A stretch of DNA of 64,000 nucleotides. It comes from Cellulomonas humilata (lineage in GTDB: Bacteria > Actinomycetota > Actinomycetes > Actinomycetales > Cellulomonadaceae). Numbering within the stretch: position 1 is the stretch's first letter; each line of letters starts with the position of its first letter. Below the pieces are notes generated by a model. It did no database searches. It worked only from the letters and a program-made list of their open reading frames with translations, and was not told the origin of the DNA. Below are positions 37,951-46,830 of this stretch, in pieces. The stretch lies in contig NZ_JAUSVB010000002.1 in assembly GCF_030814415.1 (NCBI RefSeq), forward strand, positions 434,001-498,000. Direction: 5' to 3'. The translations under genes were made by a program, and so were the position numbers.

Positions 37951-38100
37951 TCACGCGGGGTCCTGGCCGGTCGGATCGGAGGGATAGATCCGCTCCGCCG
38001 GCACGTCCTGGTTGTCGCCCTGGTCCGGGTCGCCGGAGTCCGGCGTCGTCGCCGGGAGGGGCGGCGTGTCGTCGTCGTGCGGGACGGTGTGCTCACTCAT
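37951..38100 (-). CDS. small acidic Pro/Asp-rich protein
   Basis: The 49-residue product (MSEHTVPHDDDTPPLP at the start, YPSDPTGQDPA at the end) is disordered and acidic, with no cysteine and no membrane segment. Its ATG overlaps the catalase stop by eight bases, which implies translational coupling. Function is unknown. Confidence 0.65.
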   Translation of the reverse strand: MSEHTVPHDDDTPPLPATTPDSGDPDQGDNQDVPAERIYPSDPTGQDPA

Positions 38101-39079
38101 CGGATGCACCCTTCGTCGAGCCCGAGGTCGGCGTGACGGGGCCGTAGATCGGCTGGACGTCGGCCATCTCCAGGTCGGCGGTGGCCTGGATCAGGGCGAG
38201 CAGGTCGGCGTCGAGCCCGGGGGAGAACTCCTCGAACCGCTCGTCGGCGATCGTGGACGGGACGCCCGCAGGCGCCTGCTCGGTGGCGTCGAGCTCGGTC
38301 CCGTCCTTCGAGGGCGACATGCCCTGGAAGATCTTGCCCGCCTCCGACGCGGCGGTGAGGTCGAAGCTGTACTGCTTGCTCTGCAGCCCCAGGTCGAGCA
38401 GCTTCTTGACCTCGGGGAACTTCTCCGCGTTGGTCTTGGGGATCGGCAGGACCGACGCCCAGTTCACCCCGAGGGTCTCCAGCGCCTTGGCGTAGGCGTT
38501 CTCGTGGGCCTGGTCGCGCACGATCAGGTAGGCGATCGTCGAGCGCGCCGTCTTGTTCGCGGTCATCTCGTAGATCCGGCACTTCTGGAGTCGGCCCGTG
38601 GACTCGAGCATGAGGTTGTAGAGCAGGTCGAGGACGAGATTCCCGGAGTTGTAGACGTACGACCCGGACCACGGGTTGCCGGCGGCGTCGACCGGCAGCG
38701 CACCCTGGGCGGCGACCAGGTAGTGGTGGATGTTGCCCTGGTCGAGTGCGGACTCCAGCGGCGTCGCGCCGCCGGCGCCGGGCTTGTCCAACGGGTCCGA
38801 CTTCTTGCCGTTGTAGCGCGGTGACCCGTCGAGCAGCCGGGCGATCGTGGTCCCGATGAGCTCGACGTGGCTGATCTCCTCGGTGCCGATCCCCTGGAGC
38901 AGGTCGCGGTACGGCTTCCCCTTCGGGCCACGGAAGTTGATGCTCTGGAACAGGTACTGCATCATCGTCCGCATCTCGCCGAACTGGCCCCCGAGGCCTT
39001 CTTGCAGGGCGTTGGCGGCAGTGGGATCCGGCTCGTCGGCCTCGATCTCGTTGATCAGTCGTTGCACGTGCAGGTACAT
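38093..39079 (-). CDS. manganese catalase
   Basis: The 328-residue non-heme catalase carries the di-manganese ligand motifs: the first Glu in GEMRTMMQYLFQ, EEISHVE, LESTGR and RDQAHENAYAKAL. These enzymes decompose hydrogen peroxide without heme and occur in stationary phase or spores. The C-terminus is extended and disordered. ATG at 39079 has GAGGAGG upstream. Confidence 0.95.
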   Translation of the reverse strand: MYLHVQRLINEIEADEPDPTAANALQEGLGGQFGEMRTMMQYLFQSINFRGPKGKPYRDLLQGIGTEEISHVELIGTTIARLLDGSPRYNGKKSDPLDKPGAGGATPLESALDQGNIHHYLVAAQGALPVDAAGNPWSGSYVYNSGNLVLDLLYNLMLESTGRLQKCRIYEMTANKTARSTIAYLIVRDQAHENAYAKALETLGVNWASVLPIPKTNAEKFPEVKKLLDLGLQSKQYSFDLTAASEAGKIFQGMSPSKDGTELDATEQAPAGVPSTIADERFEEFSPGLDADLLALIQATADLEMADVQPIYGPVTPTSGSTKGASDE

Positions 39080-39111
39080 GCGTCCTCCTCGTCGAAGCCG
39101 GGTGGCGTGCT

Positions 39112-39143
39112 GCGCGGCGGGGCCGATGTCAGCCCCGCCGCGC
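39112..39143 (-). terminator. terminator after the DUF3618 operon
   Basis: A perfect 12-bp stem (GCGCGGCGGGGC with its complement) and an eight-base loop lies seven bases after the DUF3618 stop, before the catalase gene. Confidence 0.7.
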
Positions 39144-39149
39144 CGCCTG

Positions 39150-39767
39150 CTAGAGGCTGGTGCCGCCCGGTGAGGGCGGCGGGGTGGTGGTGCTGGACCC
39201 ACGGACGTTCTCCGCGGCGTCCGTGGCGTCGGAGCGCAGGTCCTGAGCGGCAGACCGGCCCTCGTCCTTCAACGTCGAACCCGCCTCGGTCGCCCGGTCC
39301 TTGACCGCCGCTGCAGCCTCCTGTGCGGGCTGGCGGAGGTTCTCGGCGATGCCCTGTGCGGCGTCCTTCGCGTCCTGGACCAGCGGTGCGGCCTGCTCCT
39401 TCGCCGACTGTGCGAGCTGCTGCTCTTGGCGCGTGCTGGGGAGCAGCGAGGAGGCCAGCCAGCCGATGCCGAAGGCCACGAGGCCTGCGGCGAGCGGGTT
39501 GCCCCTCGCCCTCGACCGCGCGGCGGCCGGCAGGCTCGTCGCCGTGTCGCCGACCGCGGAAGCGGCGGAGCCGACGGACTGGGCGCCGTCGGAGACACCG
39601 CCCATGACGCGCTCCTTGACGTCGGTGGCGGTCGCGCGGATGCGGTCCGCCTGGCGCTGGGCTGCCTGGGTGGGGCTCACCTTGTCGGTGAGAGCGTCCA
39701 CGTCCGAGCTCAGCTCGGCGCGCGTGCGCTCGATGTCGTCGCGGATCTGGTCCGGGTCGGTGCTCAT
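39150..39767 (-). CDS. DUF3618 domain protein
   Basis: The 205-residue protein begins with the DUF3618 signature (DPDQIRDDIERTRAELSSDVDAL). A short hydrophobic segment near 90-108 (NPLAAGLVAFGIGWLASSLL) may touch the membrane, and the rest is amphipathic helix rich in Ala, Gln and Asp, resembling LEA-like or apolipoprotein repeats. It overlaps the upstream gene by four bases. Role in envelope stress is inferred. Confidence 0.85.
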   Translation of the reverse strand: MSTDPDQIRDDIERTRAELSSDVDALTDKVSPTQAAQRQADRIRATATDVKERVMGGVSDGAQSVGSAASAVGDTATSLPAAARSRARGNPLAAGLVAFGIGWLASSLLPSTRQEQQLAQSAKEQAAPLVQDAKDAAQGIAENLRQPAQEAAAAVKDRATEAGSTLKDEGRSAAQDLRSDATDAAENVRGSSTTTPPPSPGGTSL

Positions 39768-40174
39768 CGGTTCTTCTCCTCGTGACCTTGCATGGCGTTC
39801 GGGATCTTCTTCACGGAGTCGGTCGTCTGGGCCAGGCCGCTGACGCGCCGGGACTCGGCCCGGCCCCGCAGGGCGAGCACGGCGGCGACGACGGCCCAGA
39901 CGACGGCGACGATGACCGCCGACCACGCCCAGGAGTCCATGGCGTCGCCGAGCGCCCACCACAGCGCGACCGACAGGAACAGCAGGACGAAGTGGCCGGC
40001 GACGGCAGCGCCGGCGAACATCGATCCGCCCTTGGCCGCTTGCTTCGCCGACTGGCGGGCCTCGGCCTTGGCCAGCTCGACCTCCTGGCGCAGCAGGGTC
40101 GAGAGGTCCCGGGTGACGTCGCCCAGCAGGTCACCGACCGACTGGCGCGGCGGCGACTCGACCGGGTCGGTCAT
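39764..40174 (-). CDS. phage holin family / Actinobacterial DUF1469 membrane protein
   Basis: The 136-residue protein has a conserved amphipathic N-terminal segment (VGDLLGDVTRDLSTLLRQEVELAKAE) and two membrane helices at about 50-70 and 78-98. This is the holin-superfamily-like DUF1469 pattern that pairs with DUF3618 in actinobacteria. It overlaps both neighbours by four bases. No lytic role is implied. Confidence 0.85.
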   Translation of the reverse strand: MTDPVESPPRQSVGDLLGDVTRDLSTLLRQEVELAKAEARQSAKQAAKGGSMFAGAAVAGHFVLLFLSVALWWALGDAMDSWAWSAVIVAVVWAVVAAVLALRGRAESRRVSGLAQTTDSVKKIPNAMQGHEEKNR

Positions 40175-40866
40175 CGCTCCTCCCAGGACGTCGTCGCGGA
40201 CGCGCCGGGGACCGGTGACGCGAGCTCGTCGGTGAACCGTGGGCGGTGCTCGACCGCGTCGTCGTAGACCGGCAGCGGCTCGGTGCGTGTCGTCCACCGA
40301 CTCGCGTCGGGAGCCGTCGTGGGGGTGCTCGAGGAGCTGCTCGGCGCGTCCTTGAGACCCCGGGTCAGGCGACCGAGCACCACGCCCGCCCCTGCGGCGA
40401 GGAGGAGGAAGGTGCCAGGCCGACGTCGCGCGAAGCCGCGGATCTCGTCGAGCACGTCGTCGGGGCCGTGCGACTCCAGCCAGCCGCCGAGCGCGTCGAC
40501 CCGGTCGCCGACCTCGCGCACGATGTCGGTGGCCAGGTTCTGCTCGGAGGGTGCCGAGGCCATCTGCGTGAGCTGGCCGCCCACCGAGGTGAGGCCGGAG
40601 GCTAGCCGGCTCTGCTGGCTGCTCGCCTGGTCGGAGAGCTCGGATCGTGCCTGCGACCAGAGGTCGCCGAGCTGGCGACGTGCCTCTCGGGTGACTGCGG
40701 CTGCCTCGACCTTGGCCTCGTCGACCAGGTGGCCGCCGGCGTCGGCGGCCTTGTCCTTGAGGTGCACGCTCTCGTCCCTGGCGGTCTGGGCCGTCGTGGG
40801 GGACGTCGGCGTGGGGGGCGGTGTCGCGCCGGTCTGGGGGTAGGTAGGTGCGTACTGGTCGGTCAT
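40171..40866 (-). CDS. coiled-coil membrane-associated protein
   Basis: The 231-residue product has a Pro/Thr-rich start, long amphipathic helices from about 30 to 140, and one hydrophobic segment (GTFLLLAAGAGVVLGRL) near 155. The C-terminal tail is disordered. It is the first gene of the ATGA-linked trio with the holin-like and DUF3618 proteins, a common set in actinobacteria. Function is unknown. Confidence 0.8.
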   Translation of the reverse strand: MTDQYAPTYPQTGATPPPTPTSPTTAQTARDESVHLKDKAADAGGHLVDEAKVEAAAVTREARRQLGDLWSQARSELSDQASSQQSRLASGLTSVGGQLTQMASAPSEQNLATDIVREVGDRVDALGGWLESHGPDDVLDEIRGFARRRPGTFLLLAAGAGVVLGRLTRGLKDAPSSSSSTPTTAPDASRWTTRTEPLPVYDDAVEHRPRFTDELASPVPGASATTSWEER

Positions 40867-41115
40867 GGTGTCCTCGCTTGCAGGGGTGCGGGCGCGGACG
40901 GGCGCAGGGGTGAGCCACCGTGGTGGGGCTGACCTGGTCGCGGGCCTTCTGCCGCGTCGCCGTCCGCATGGGGCCGAGGCGCGCCGTGGGCGCCCTCGAG
41001 CTGCTCTGTCGGGATGTCCGAGCGCCTCTGCTCGGACGTCTGTCCCATGCCCGGCGACGTGTCCTGTCCCGGGCGACGGTCTGCCGGTCGAGCCTTCCGA
41101 CCGGTGGTTCGGACG

Positions 41116-41883
41116 TTAGGCGCGGTACACCCGGTCCGCCACTCGAGCGCGTTCGACGAAGGTGTCGACGTCGCACGGGGGGCTCCCCGCGACCCCCTCC
41201 AGGACGGTCGCCGCCATGTCACGCAGCTTGGTCTTGCGGTTCCGCGATGCTCTGCGCAGGATCGACATCGCGTCCGCCGAGGTGCAGCGGTTCTCGGCCA
41301 TGATCACGCCGATGGCCTGGTCGATCACGGCGCGCGAGACCAGCGCAGCGCGCAGGTCGGCGTTCAGCTCGGCCTGGTCGGCGGTCCGCAGGAACAGCGT
41401 CAGCCCGCACGCGACCTGGTCGGCGTAGACGTCGGCGATCGAGAGTGCCGACTCCGTCCAGGCCCGCGGCTCGGGTGCGTACAGGTTCAGTGCGATCTCC
41501 ACGCCCGGTCGCACCGGGCGGGGGAGCGCGGCTGCTGAGCCGAACCCGTGGGCCAGCGTCGTCGCCTGCCAGCGGGGCCAGCGAGTCTCCCGCGCGACGT
41601 CGGCGACGTGCACGAGGCGCCCGGTGTCGATCGCCTCGAGGCAGGGCCCGTGACCCGTCGCGTACTCGACCTCGTCGCAGGCCGCGGCGGCGGGGTCGCT
41701 CGCGCTCATGAGGGTCGGTCGGCCCTCGCGACGCAGGGTGATCGTCGCGGACGTCGCCGGGCTGACGTGGTGTGCCGCCGCCTGTGCGACCCCGTCGGCG
41801 AAGTCCTCCACGCTGACTGCGTCGACCAGGAGCGACTGGAGTGCGACGAGAGCCGCGACCTGCGCCGTGTCGTCGTCGTTCAT
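41116..41883 (-). CDS. GAF-ANTAR transcription antitermination regulator
   Basis: The 255-residue protein has a GAF domain at about 15-160 and an ANTAR domain at about 168-225 (SRAVIDQAIGVIMAENRCTSADAMSILRR). ANTAR proteins bind dual-hairpin RNA and prevent termination. It is preceded on the same strand by NnrD, 25 bases away. Targets are unknown. Confidence 0.88.
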   Translation of the reverse strand: MNDDDTAQVAALVALQSLLVDAVSVEDFADGVAQAAAHHVSPATSATITLRREGRPTLMSASDPAAAACDEVEYATGHGPCLEAIDTGRLVHVADVARETRWPRWQATTLAHGFGSAAALPRPVRPGVEIALNLYAPEPRAWTESALSIADVYADQVACGLTLFLRTADQAELNADLRAALVSRAVIDQAIGVIMAENRCTSADAMSILRRASRNRKTKLRDMAATVLEGVAGSPPCDVDTFVERARVADRVYRA

Positions 41884-41908
41884 CGTGGTCTCCCTCCGTC
41901 AGAGAACG

Positions 41909-42772
41909 TCATGGTGAGAGCTCCGTCAGCACGGCGGGCAGCTCGTCGACGAGCTCGCCGGCCAGGTACCCGACGCGCCCGACGCGCGCGGCCAGACGGT
42001 CGCCGGCTGCAGCGTGCAGGTGCGTCGCCCAGCACGCCGCCTGCGCCGGGTCCGCTCCGCGCGCGAGGAGCCCGACGAGCGCGCCGGCGAGCACGTCACC
42101 GCTGCCGGACGTGGCGAGGCCACTCTCGCCCGTGGACACGGTCCACGTCCGACCGTCTGGCGCGGCGACGGTCCCGGCGCAGCTCACCACCGCGTCGTAC
42201 CGCTCGGCGATCCGCGCGCTCGCCCCGTCGTCGACGTCCGCGCCGTCGAGCAGCGCTGCCGCCTCCTTCAGGTTCGGGGTCAGGACGAGGCGGCCGCGCA
42301 GCGGTTCGGACACGTCCGGCAGATCCGTGAGCACCCCGAGGGTGAAGGCGTCGAGGAGGACGGGAGCACCCGGGCCGAGCCGTGGCGCGAGGGCGCGCAG
42401 CAGGGCGATCGTGCAGTCGGGATCGTCGAGACCAGGTCCGACGAGCACGGCGTCCGCGTCGTCGAGATCCGGTCCGAGGATTTCCGTCCCGGTGCCGTCG
42501 ACAGCACCCGCCTCCGACTCGGGCAGCCCGTGGACGCCGGCCTCGGGCACGGCCACCGCCAGGGCGACCGACACCGAGCGTGCGACGCCGAGCGTCAGCC
42601 GCCCGGCACCGACCCGGAGCGCGGCCACGCCCGCGAGGATGGCCGCGCCGGGGCTCGTTCGTGCGCCCCCGACGACGACCACCTGGCCACGCCCGTACTT
42701 GGACCCGGCGGGCTCCGGCAGCGGCCATCCGCGCAGCAGCGCGGGCGTGAGCGCCTCAGTGCGGTAGGGCAT
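41909..42772 (-). CDS. nnrD: ADP-dependent NAD(P)H-hydrate dehydratase
   Basis: The enzyme repairs hydrated NADH and NADPH. The 287-residue protein is the ribokinase-like dehydratase domain alone, without the epimerase domain. It has VLVGPGL, TPNLKEAAALL and the nucleotide-site SGSGDVLAGALVGLLA. It overlaps the upstream phosphatase by 17 bases. Confidence 0.92.
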   Translation of the reverse strand: MPYRTEALTPALLRGWPLPEPAGSKYGRGQVVVVGGARTSPGAAILAGVAALRVGAGRLTLGVARSVSVALAVAVPEAGVHGLPESEAGAVDGTGTEILGPDLDDADAVLVGPGLDDPDCTIALLRALAPRLGPGAPVLLDAFTLGVLTDLPDVSEPLRGRLVLTPNLKEAAALLDGADVDDGASARIAERYDAVVSCAGTVAAPDGRTWTVSTGESGLATSGSGDVLAGALVGLLARGADPAQAACWATHLHAAAGDRLAARVGRVGYLAGELVDELPAVLTELSP

Positions 42773-43529
42773 CGCGGTCTCCGGGGTGCTCGGTCACAGG
42801 GGTGTCGTCGTGGCGAAGGTGCGCGTCGTCGTTGACGACGGTGGCCACCCAGCCCGTCGGACGACGGACGAGGCGGGTGACTGCGGCGTTGCGGACCGGC
42901 CACCGGCGGGCGAGGTCGAGCACTTCGCTCTCGGACAGCCCCTCGCACACGTAGCGGACCGTCGAGATGACGGCGTCGTGCGCGACGACGAGCACGCAGC
43001 GATCCGGCTCCGCCCGGTCGAGGTCACCGAGCAAGCTGCGGACCCGGAGCGTCAGGTCCGCCCACGACTCCCCACCGGGTGGCCGGTAGTAGAACTTGCC
43101 GAGATGGTGCCGCCGCGCGTCCTCGTCCGGGTAGCGGGTCGCGACGCCGGTCCTGGTGAGCAGGTCGAGGATGCCCAGCTCGCGGTCACGCAGCCGTTCG
43201 TCCTGGCGGACGGCCAGCGTCGAGCCCGCCTCCTGCAGTGCGATCACCGCCGTCTGGAGCGCGCGCACGTATGGCGAGCACCAGACGACGTCCGGGGCGT
43301 CGCCGGCGATCTGCGTCCGGAGCCAGGTGCCGAGAGCGGCCGCCTGCTCGGCGCCGAGCCTGGACAGGGGGGTGTCGGCGTCCCGCGTCTCCAGGTCGAT
43401 GACCTCGAGACCCGCACGCTCCGCATCGGCCGCCGCGACGTTCCCCGCACTCTCGCCGTGGCGCACGAGTACCAGCTCGCGAACCCCGGGACGACCGGGG
43501 TTCGTCGGCTCCGCGTCGAGCTGCGCCAT
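42756..43529 (-). CDS. histidine phosphatase family protein
   Basis: The 257-residue protein has the catalytic LVLVRHGESAGN near 30, the second histidine in VLVVAHDAVISTV, and CSPYVRALQTA. It is distinct from the phosphatase at 24947. ATG at 43529 has GGAGG seven bases upstream. It leads a unit with nnrD and the ANTAR gene. Confidence 0.88.
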   Translation of the reverse strand: MAQLDAEPTNPGRPGVRELVLVRHGESAGNVAAADAERAGLEVIDLETRDADTPLSRLGAEQAAALGTWLRTQIAGDAPDVVWCSPYVRALQTAVIALQEAGSTLAVRQDERLRDRELGILDLLTRTGVATRYPDEDARRHHLGKFYYRPPGGESWADLTLRVRSLLGDLDRAEPDRCVLVVAHDAVISTVRYVCEGLSESEVLDLARRWPVRNAAVTRLVRRPTGWVATVVNDDAHLRHDDTPVTEHPGDRDALPH

Positions 43530-43786
43530 GAGCACCTCCGCTCGCTGCAGCCGGGTGAGCTGCCGCATCCGAGTCGGGGCCGCGACTTGACCGCCTCAGG
43601 TGGCCTGGGCCACGTCGCGGCGAACGTAGCCCCGGCCCCGGCGTCCCGCAACCGCATGCAGCCGCCGGCAGATGTGCCGCTGTGGACGTGCGTGATGCGG
43701 AGCGTCAGCCCACGATGGAGACGGCGTCGGGCAGAGTGCGCCGGTCCTGCGGATCCGCCCAGGACCTGCCGAGATGGAGGAACGAG

Positions 43787-43933
43787 ATGAGCATCGAACC
43801 GACCCCGAAGAACGGCGTCCCTGACCTGCCCGACGACGTCGACGGGTTGCCCGACGACCGGCCCGCCGACTCACCGCCCGCGAGCGAGGACCCCGGCAAC
43901 CCCGACGCGCACGGGCCGATCGTCCAGGCATGA
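43787..43933 (+). CDS. small acidic Pro/Asp-rich protein
   Basis: The 48-residue product (MSIEPTPKNGVPDLPDDVDG) is acidic, proline-rich and disordered. GGAGG lies six bases before the ATG. It resembles in composition the 49-residue protein at 37951. Function is unknown. Confidence 0.6.
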   Translation: MSIEPTPKNGVPDLPDDVDGLPDDRPADSPPASEDPGNPDAHGPIVQA

Positions 43934-43949
43934 ACGAGGACGTCGAGCC

Positions 43950-44123
43950 ATGACGAAGGGCGTGCACGCGCGGGCCGGGTTGTGGTTCAACGAGCTGGAC
44001 GGCTCGCACGTCGACGGCGGGTTCCTTCAGCGCGACGACGCGGTCGCGGCCGGACGGGCCGCCGCGGACGCGCGCGGGTCGCGTCCCCTGGTGGACGAGG
44101 AGTCTGCCGAGGACAACGCCTGA
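43950..44123 (+). CDS. small hypothetical protein
   Basis: The 57-residue product (MTKGVHARAGLWFNELDGSH at the start) might be a short relative of DUF2188-type proteins, but the match is weak. It follows the small acidic gene by 16 bases. AACGAGGA precedes the ATG. Confidence 0.55.
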   Translation: MTKGVHARAGLWFNELDGSHVDGGFLQRDDAVAAGRAAADARGSRPLVDEESAEDNA

Positions 44124-44265
44124 CGCCGCGGACGGCGCGGTCAGGGGGTTGGCACGGGCGACACCGGGCCCATCGCCCACGTGCTCACCGGGCGCGGCCG
44201 ACGTCCTGACGGCGGCGGGCAACCCACCGTCGGCGCGTTGTCGGACGGACCTCGACGTCAGGCGA

Positions 44266-45498
44266 TCAGCGTGTGGGCTCGAGGTATGCCTGACCCGTCG
44301 TGGTCCACTGGATGAGCAGCATGGTCGCGTCGTCCTGGAGCACTCCGTTCTGGTGGTCGAGGATGCGCCGGCACACGCGTCGCACCATCTCCGGCATCGG
44401 GGTGCCTTCCGAGACCTCGCGTTCGATGAAGTCGGTGAGGCGGTCGATGCCGAAGAACTGGTGCTGCTCGTCGCGGGCCTCGGTGATGCCGTCGGTGTAC
44501 AGGACGACGGTGTCGTCGGGTTCGAGCATCTCCTCGGCGATGTTGCCCTCCCGCATGTCGAGACCGAGCAGGGGACGGCGTCCCGCATCCAACGTCTTGA
44601 CGATCTTGCCGGCACGGAGCAGCAGCGGCGACGGGTGACCTGCCGACAGGTAGCGCAGTCGACCGGAGCCGAGGTCGAGTCTGCCCAGGACCCCGGTCGC
44701 GTACATGCGGCCCTCGAACGCGTCCTGGACCGCGCGATGGATGGACTCGGTCTGCTCGAAGAGGCCGTGCCCCTGCCGACGGGCGTTGCGGTACGCGGCC
44801 AGGGCTGCCGCTGCGGCGAGTCCGGACTGCAGGTCGTGGCCCGTCGCGTCGAGGATCGCGAACTCCGCTGCCGTGTCGGACAGCGCGTAGTCGAAGACGT
44901 CGCCGCCGACGCTGCCGGACGGCTCGAGCCGTCCGCTGACGATCACCTTGTCGGTTCCCGAGGTCAGCGGGGGCAGAAGCTGCCAGATCAGCTCGGCGGA
45001 CAGCGTTCGCGGATGTTGACGCCGTACCGCGTCGATGCCGTCGCCGTAGGTGTCCAGCACCGTCACCAGGTGCCCGAGGTAGTGGGCGAACCACCAGCAC
45101 TGGCGCCGGAACGCGCGGTCCTCGAGCGAACCCGCGTCCGCAACGACGATCTTCAGGACGCCCAGGCGCTCGACACCGTCGATGATCGGCATCCACAGCT
45201 GCGCCTCACCGTCGACCACCGCCGTCTGGACCACCAGCATCCGGTAGGCCCGCCCGCCCAGGGTGCCGTCGATCGTCAGGTTCGGCCCAGGCTGGATCGA
45301 GGGCCTCGCCATCGCGACGAGCAACGTCTGCGTGTAGTCCGCGAGGTACACCGTCGCCCGAGCGCCGAGGTGCACGATCGCTTCATCAACTGCATCCGGC
45401 AGCAGGTCTGGTGGCGTCATGTGCGTGCGACGCAACAGGGACGTCATCGCCGCTAGGGGACGCGTGACGCCCGAACCGCTTGGGTCGTTCCAGTCCAT
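44266..45498 (-). CDS. SpoIIE/PP2C-type serine phosphatase
   Basis: The 410-residue protein has an N-terminal GAF-like sensory part (about 30-165) and a C-terminal SpoIIE domain from about 185: SGSVGGDVFDYAL, AILDATGHDLQSGL, SAGHPSPLLLRAG, LYTDGITEARDE, DDATMLLI. Metal-binding Asp residues are present. Such proteins act on anti-anti-sigma factors. No partner kinase is in the window. Confidence 0.9.
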   Translation of the reverse strand: MDWNDPSGSGVTRPLAAMTSLLRRTHMTPPDLLPDAVDEAIVHLGARATVYLADYTQTLLVAMARPSIQPGPNLTIDGTLGGRAYRMLVVQTAVVDGEAQLWMPIIDGVERLGVLKIVVADAGSLEDRAFRRQCWWFAHYLGHLVTVLDTYGDGIDAVRRQHPRTLSAELIWQLLPPLTSGTDKVIVSGRLEPSGSVGGDVFDYALSDTAAEFAILDATGHDLQSGLAAAAALAAYRNARRQGHGLFEQTESIHRAVQDAFEGRMYATGVLGRLDLGSGRLRYLSAGHPSPLLLRAGKIVKTLDAGRRPLLGLDMREGNIAEEMLEPDDTVVLYTDGITEARDEQHQFFGIDRLTDFIEREVSEGTPMPEMVRRVCRRILDHQNGVLQDDATMLLIQWTTTGQAYLEPTR

Positions 45499-45704
45499 GG
45501 CGCTGCGCCTCCCGGCCGACAGGTTGTTGCGCCCCCAGGCTCACACAGACGCGACGATTTCCGTGCGCTCACGCGAACAAGGTCGTGGCGGAAGCGCGCC
45601 GAGCCGCCGTTCGCTCCCCGTTGGGTGGACGTGTCGGTTCGGACTCGACCTCAGGGCGGGCACGCGGGCCTTCGCACGAGGCGCGAACGAGGAGCGGGCG
45701 CTGC

Positions 45705-46709
45705 TCAGACGCTCACGCGTCGGCCCGTCTCGAACGATGCGATGCACCCCATCGCCAGATCGAGGGCCCGTCGGCCTGCGCGAGCGTGGATGGGCGGCTG
45801 GCCGCCGGACCGTAGAGCGGGCAGCAGGGCGCTGACGTGCCGGTCGAACGTGCGCTGGAACTCCCGCGCTTCGTCGTTGAAGTAGCCGGCCTGCCACACC
45901 TGGCTCGTCTCGTCGCCCGCAGCGGAGATCGTGAGTCGACGAACGGTGTCCTCGATCAGCAGGCGGCCGGCCCGACCATTGATCTCCATCTGATGGGTCA
46001 GGGGATAGGCGTAGGAGGAGTCGTACGTGCCGACGAGGCTGCCGACGCCCCCGTTCGCGAGCTCGAGCGCGATGGCGACGGTCGTGTACGGGCCGCCGCC
46101 GGCTCGCGCCATCTGCGCCATCACGGAGACGATCGGTCCGCAGAGGTGCTCGATCGTGTCGAACGCGTGGCACTGCGTCTCGATCAGCTGTGCGTGCGGG
46201 TGGGTTCCGATGTTCGCCTCGCCGCCGAACCGCCAGCTCGTGAAGACGATGTCGCCGAGGGCGCCCGCCGTGATCGCGGCCTGGGCGCGGAGCATCGGCT
46301 CGGCGTAGCGGTGGTTGAAGTTGATGGCCAGGAACAGATCCCTCTCGGCCGCCTCGCGCAGAAGCTGGTCCGCCTCAGCGAGGTCGAAGACGAGCGGCTT
46401 CTCGACGAGGAGCGGCACTCCGGCCCGGATCAGCTGGAGCGTCGGGGCGAAGTGATGCTCGTTCGGCAGCGCGACGGTGACGAGGTCCGGCTGGACGGCG
46501 TCGAGCATGGTGGCGATGTCGGTGAACCCGGCAGTGTTCGCCTCCGCTGCCTGCCGGCGTGTTCGTTCCTCGTCCCTGCCGACGATCGCGACGACGGTCG
46601 TGTCGAGCCGCTCGGAGAAGACCCGGACGTGCTGCCTGCCCCAACCGCCGGGACCGACGACGGCGACGCGCAAGGGCGAGCTGCTCGGGCTGACGTCGGC
46701 CGGCGCCAT
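45705..46709 (-). CDS. Gfo/Idh/MocA family oxidoreductase
   Basis: The 334-residue dehydrogenase has the Rossmann motif VAVVGPGGWGRQH and the family EKP motif in LLVEKPLVFDL. These enzymes oxidise or reduce sugars or inositols. It lies downstream of the GH35 gene on the same strand with GGGGAAGG before the ATG. The sugar is not identifiable. Confidence 0.9.
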   Translation of the reverse strand: MAPADVSPSSSPLRVAVVGPGGWGRQHVRVFSERLDTTVVAIVGRDEERTRRQAAEANTAGFTDIATMLDAVQPDLVTVALPNEHHFAPTLQLIRAGVPLLVEKPLVFDLAEADQLLREAAERDLFLAINFNHRYAEPMLRAQAAITAGALGDIVFTSWRFGGEANIGTHPHAQLIETQCHAFDTIEHLCGPIVSVMAQMARAGGGPYTTVAIALELANGGVGSLVGTYDSSYAYPLTHQMEINGRAGRLLIEDTVRRLTISAAGDETSQVWQAGYFNDEAREFQRTFDRHVSALLPALRSGGQPPIHARAGRRALDLAMGCIASFETGRRVSV

Positions 46710-46830
46710 GACCTTCCCCGTTCGTGGTGGGGCAACTCGCGCTTGCAGTGAAGCCCCGGCTGACTGCTCCCGTCAATCGCGACGTGGATCTCCCGTTCGT
46801 GCTCGGCCCTCGCTGGTCACGATCTCTCCC

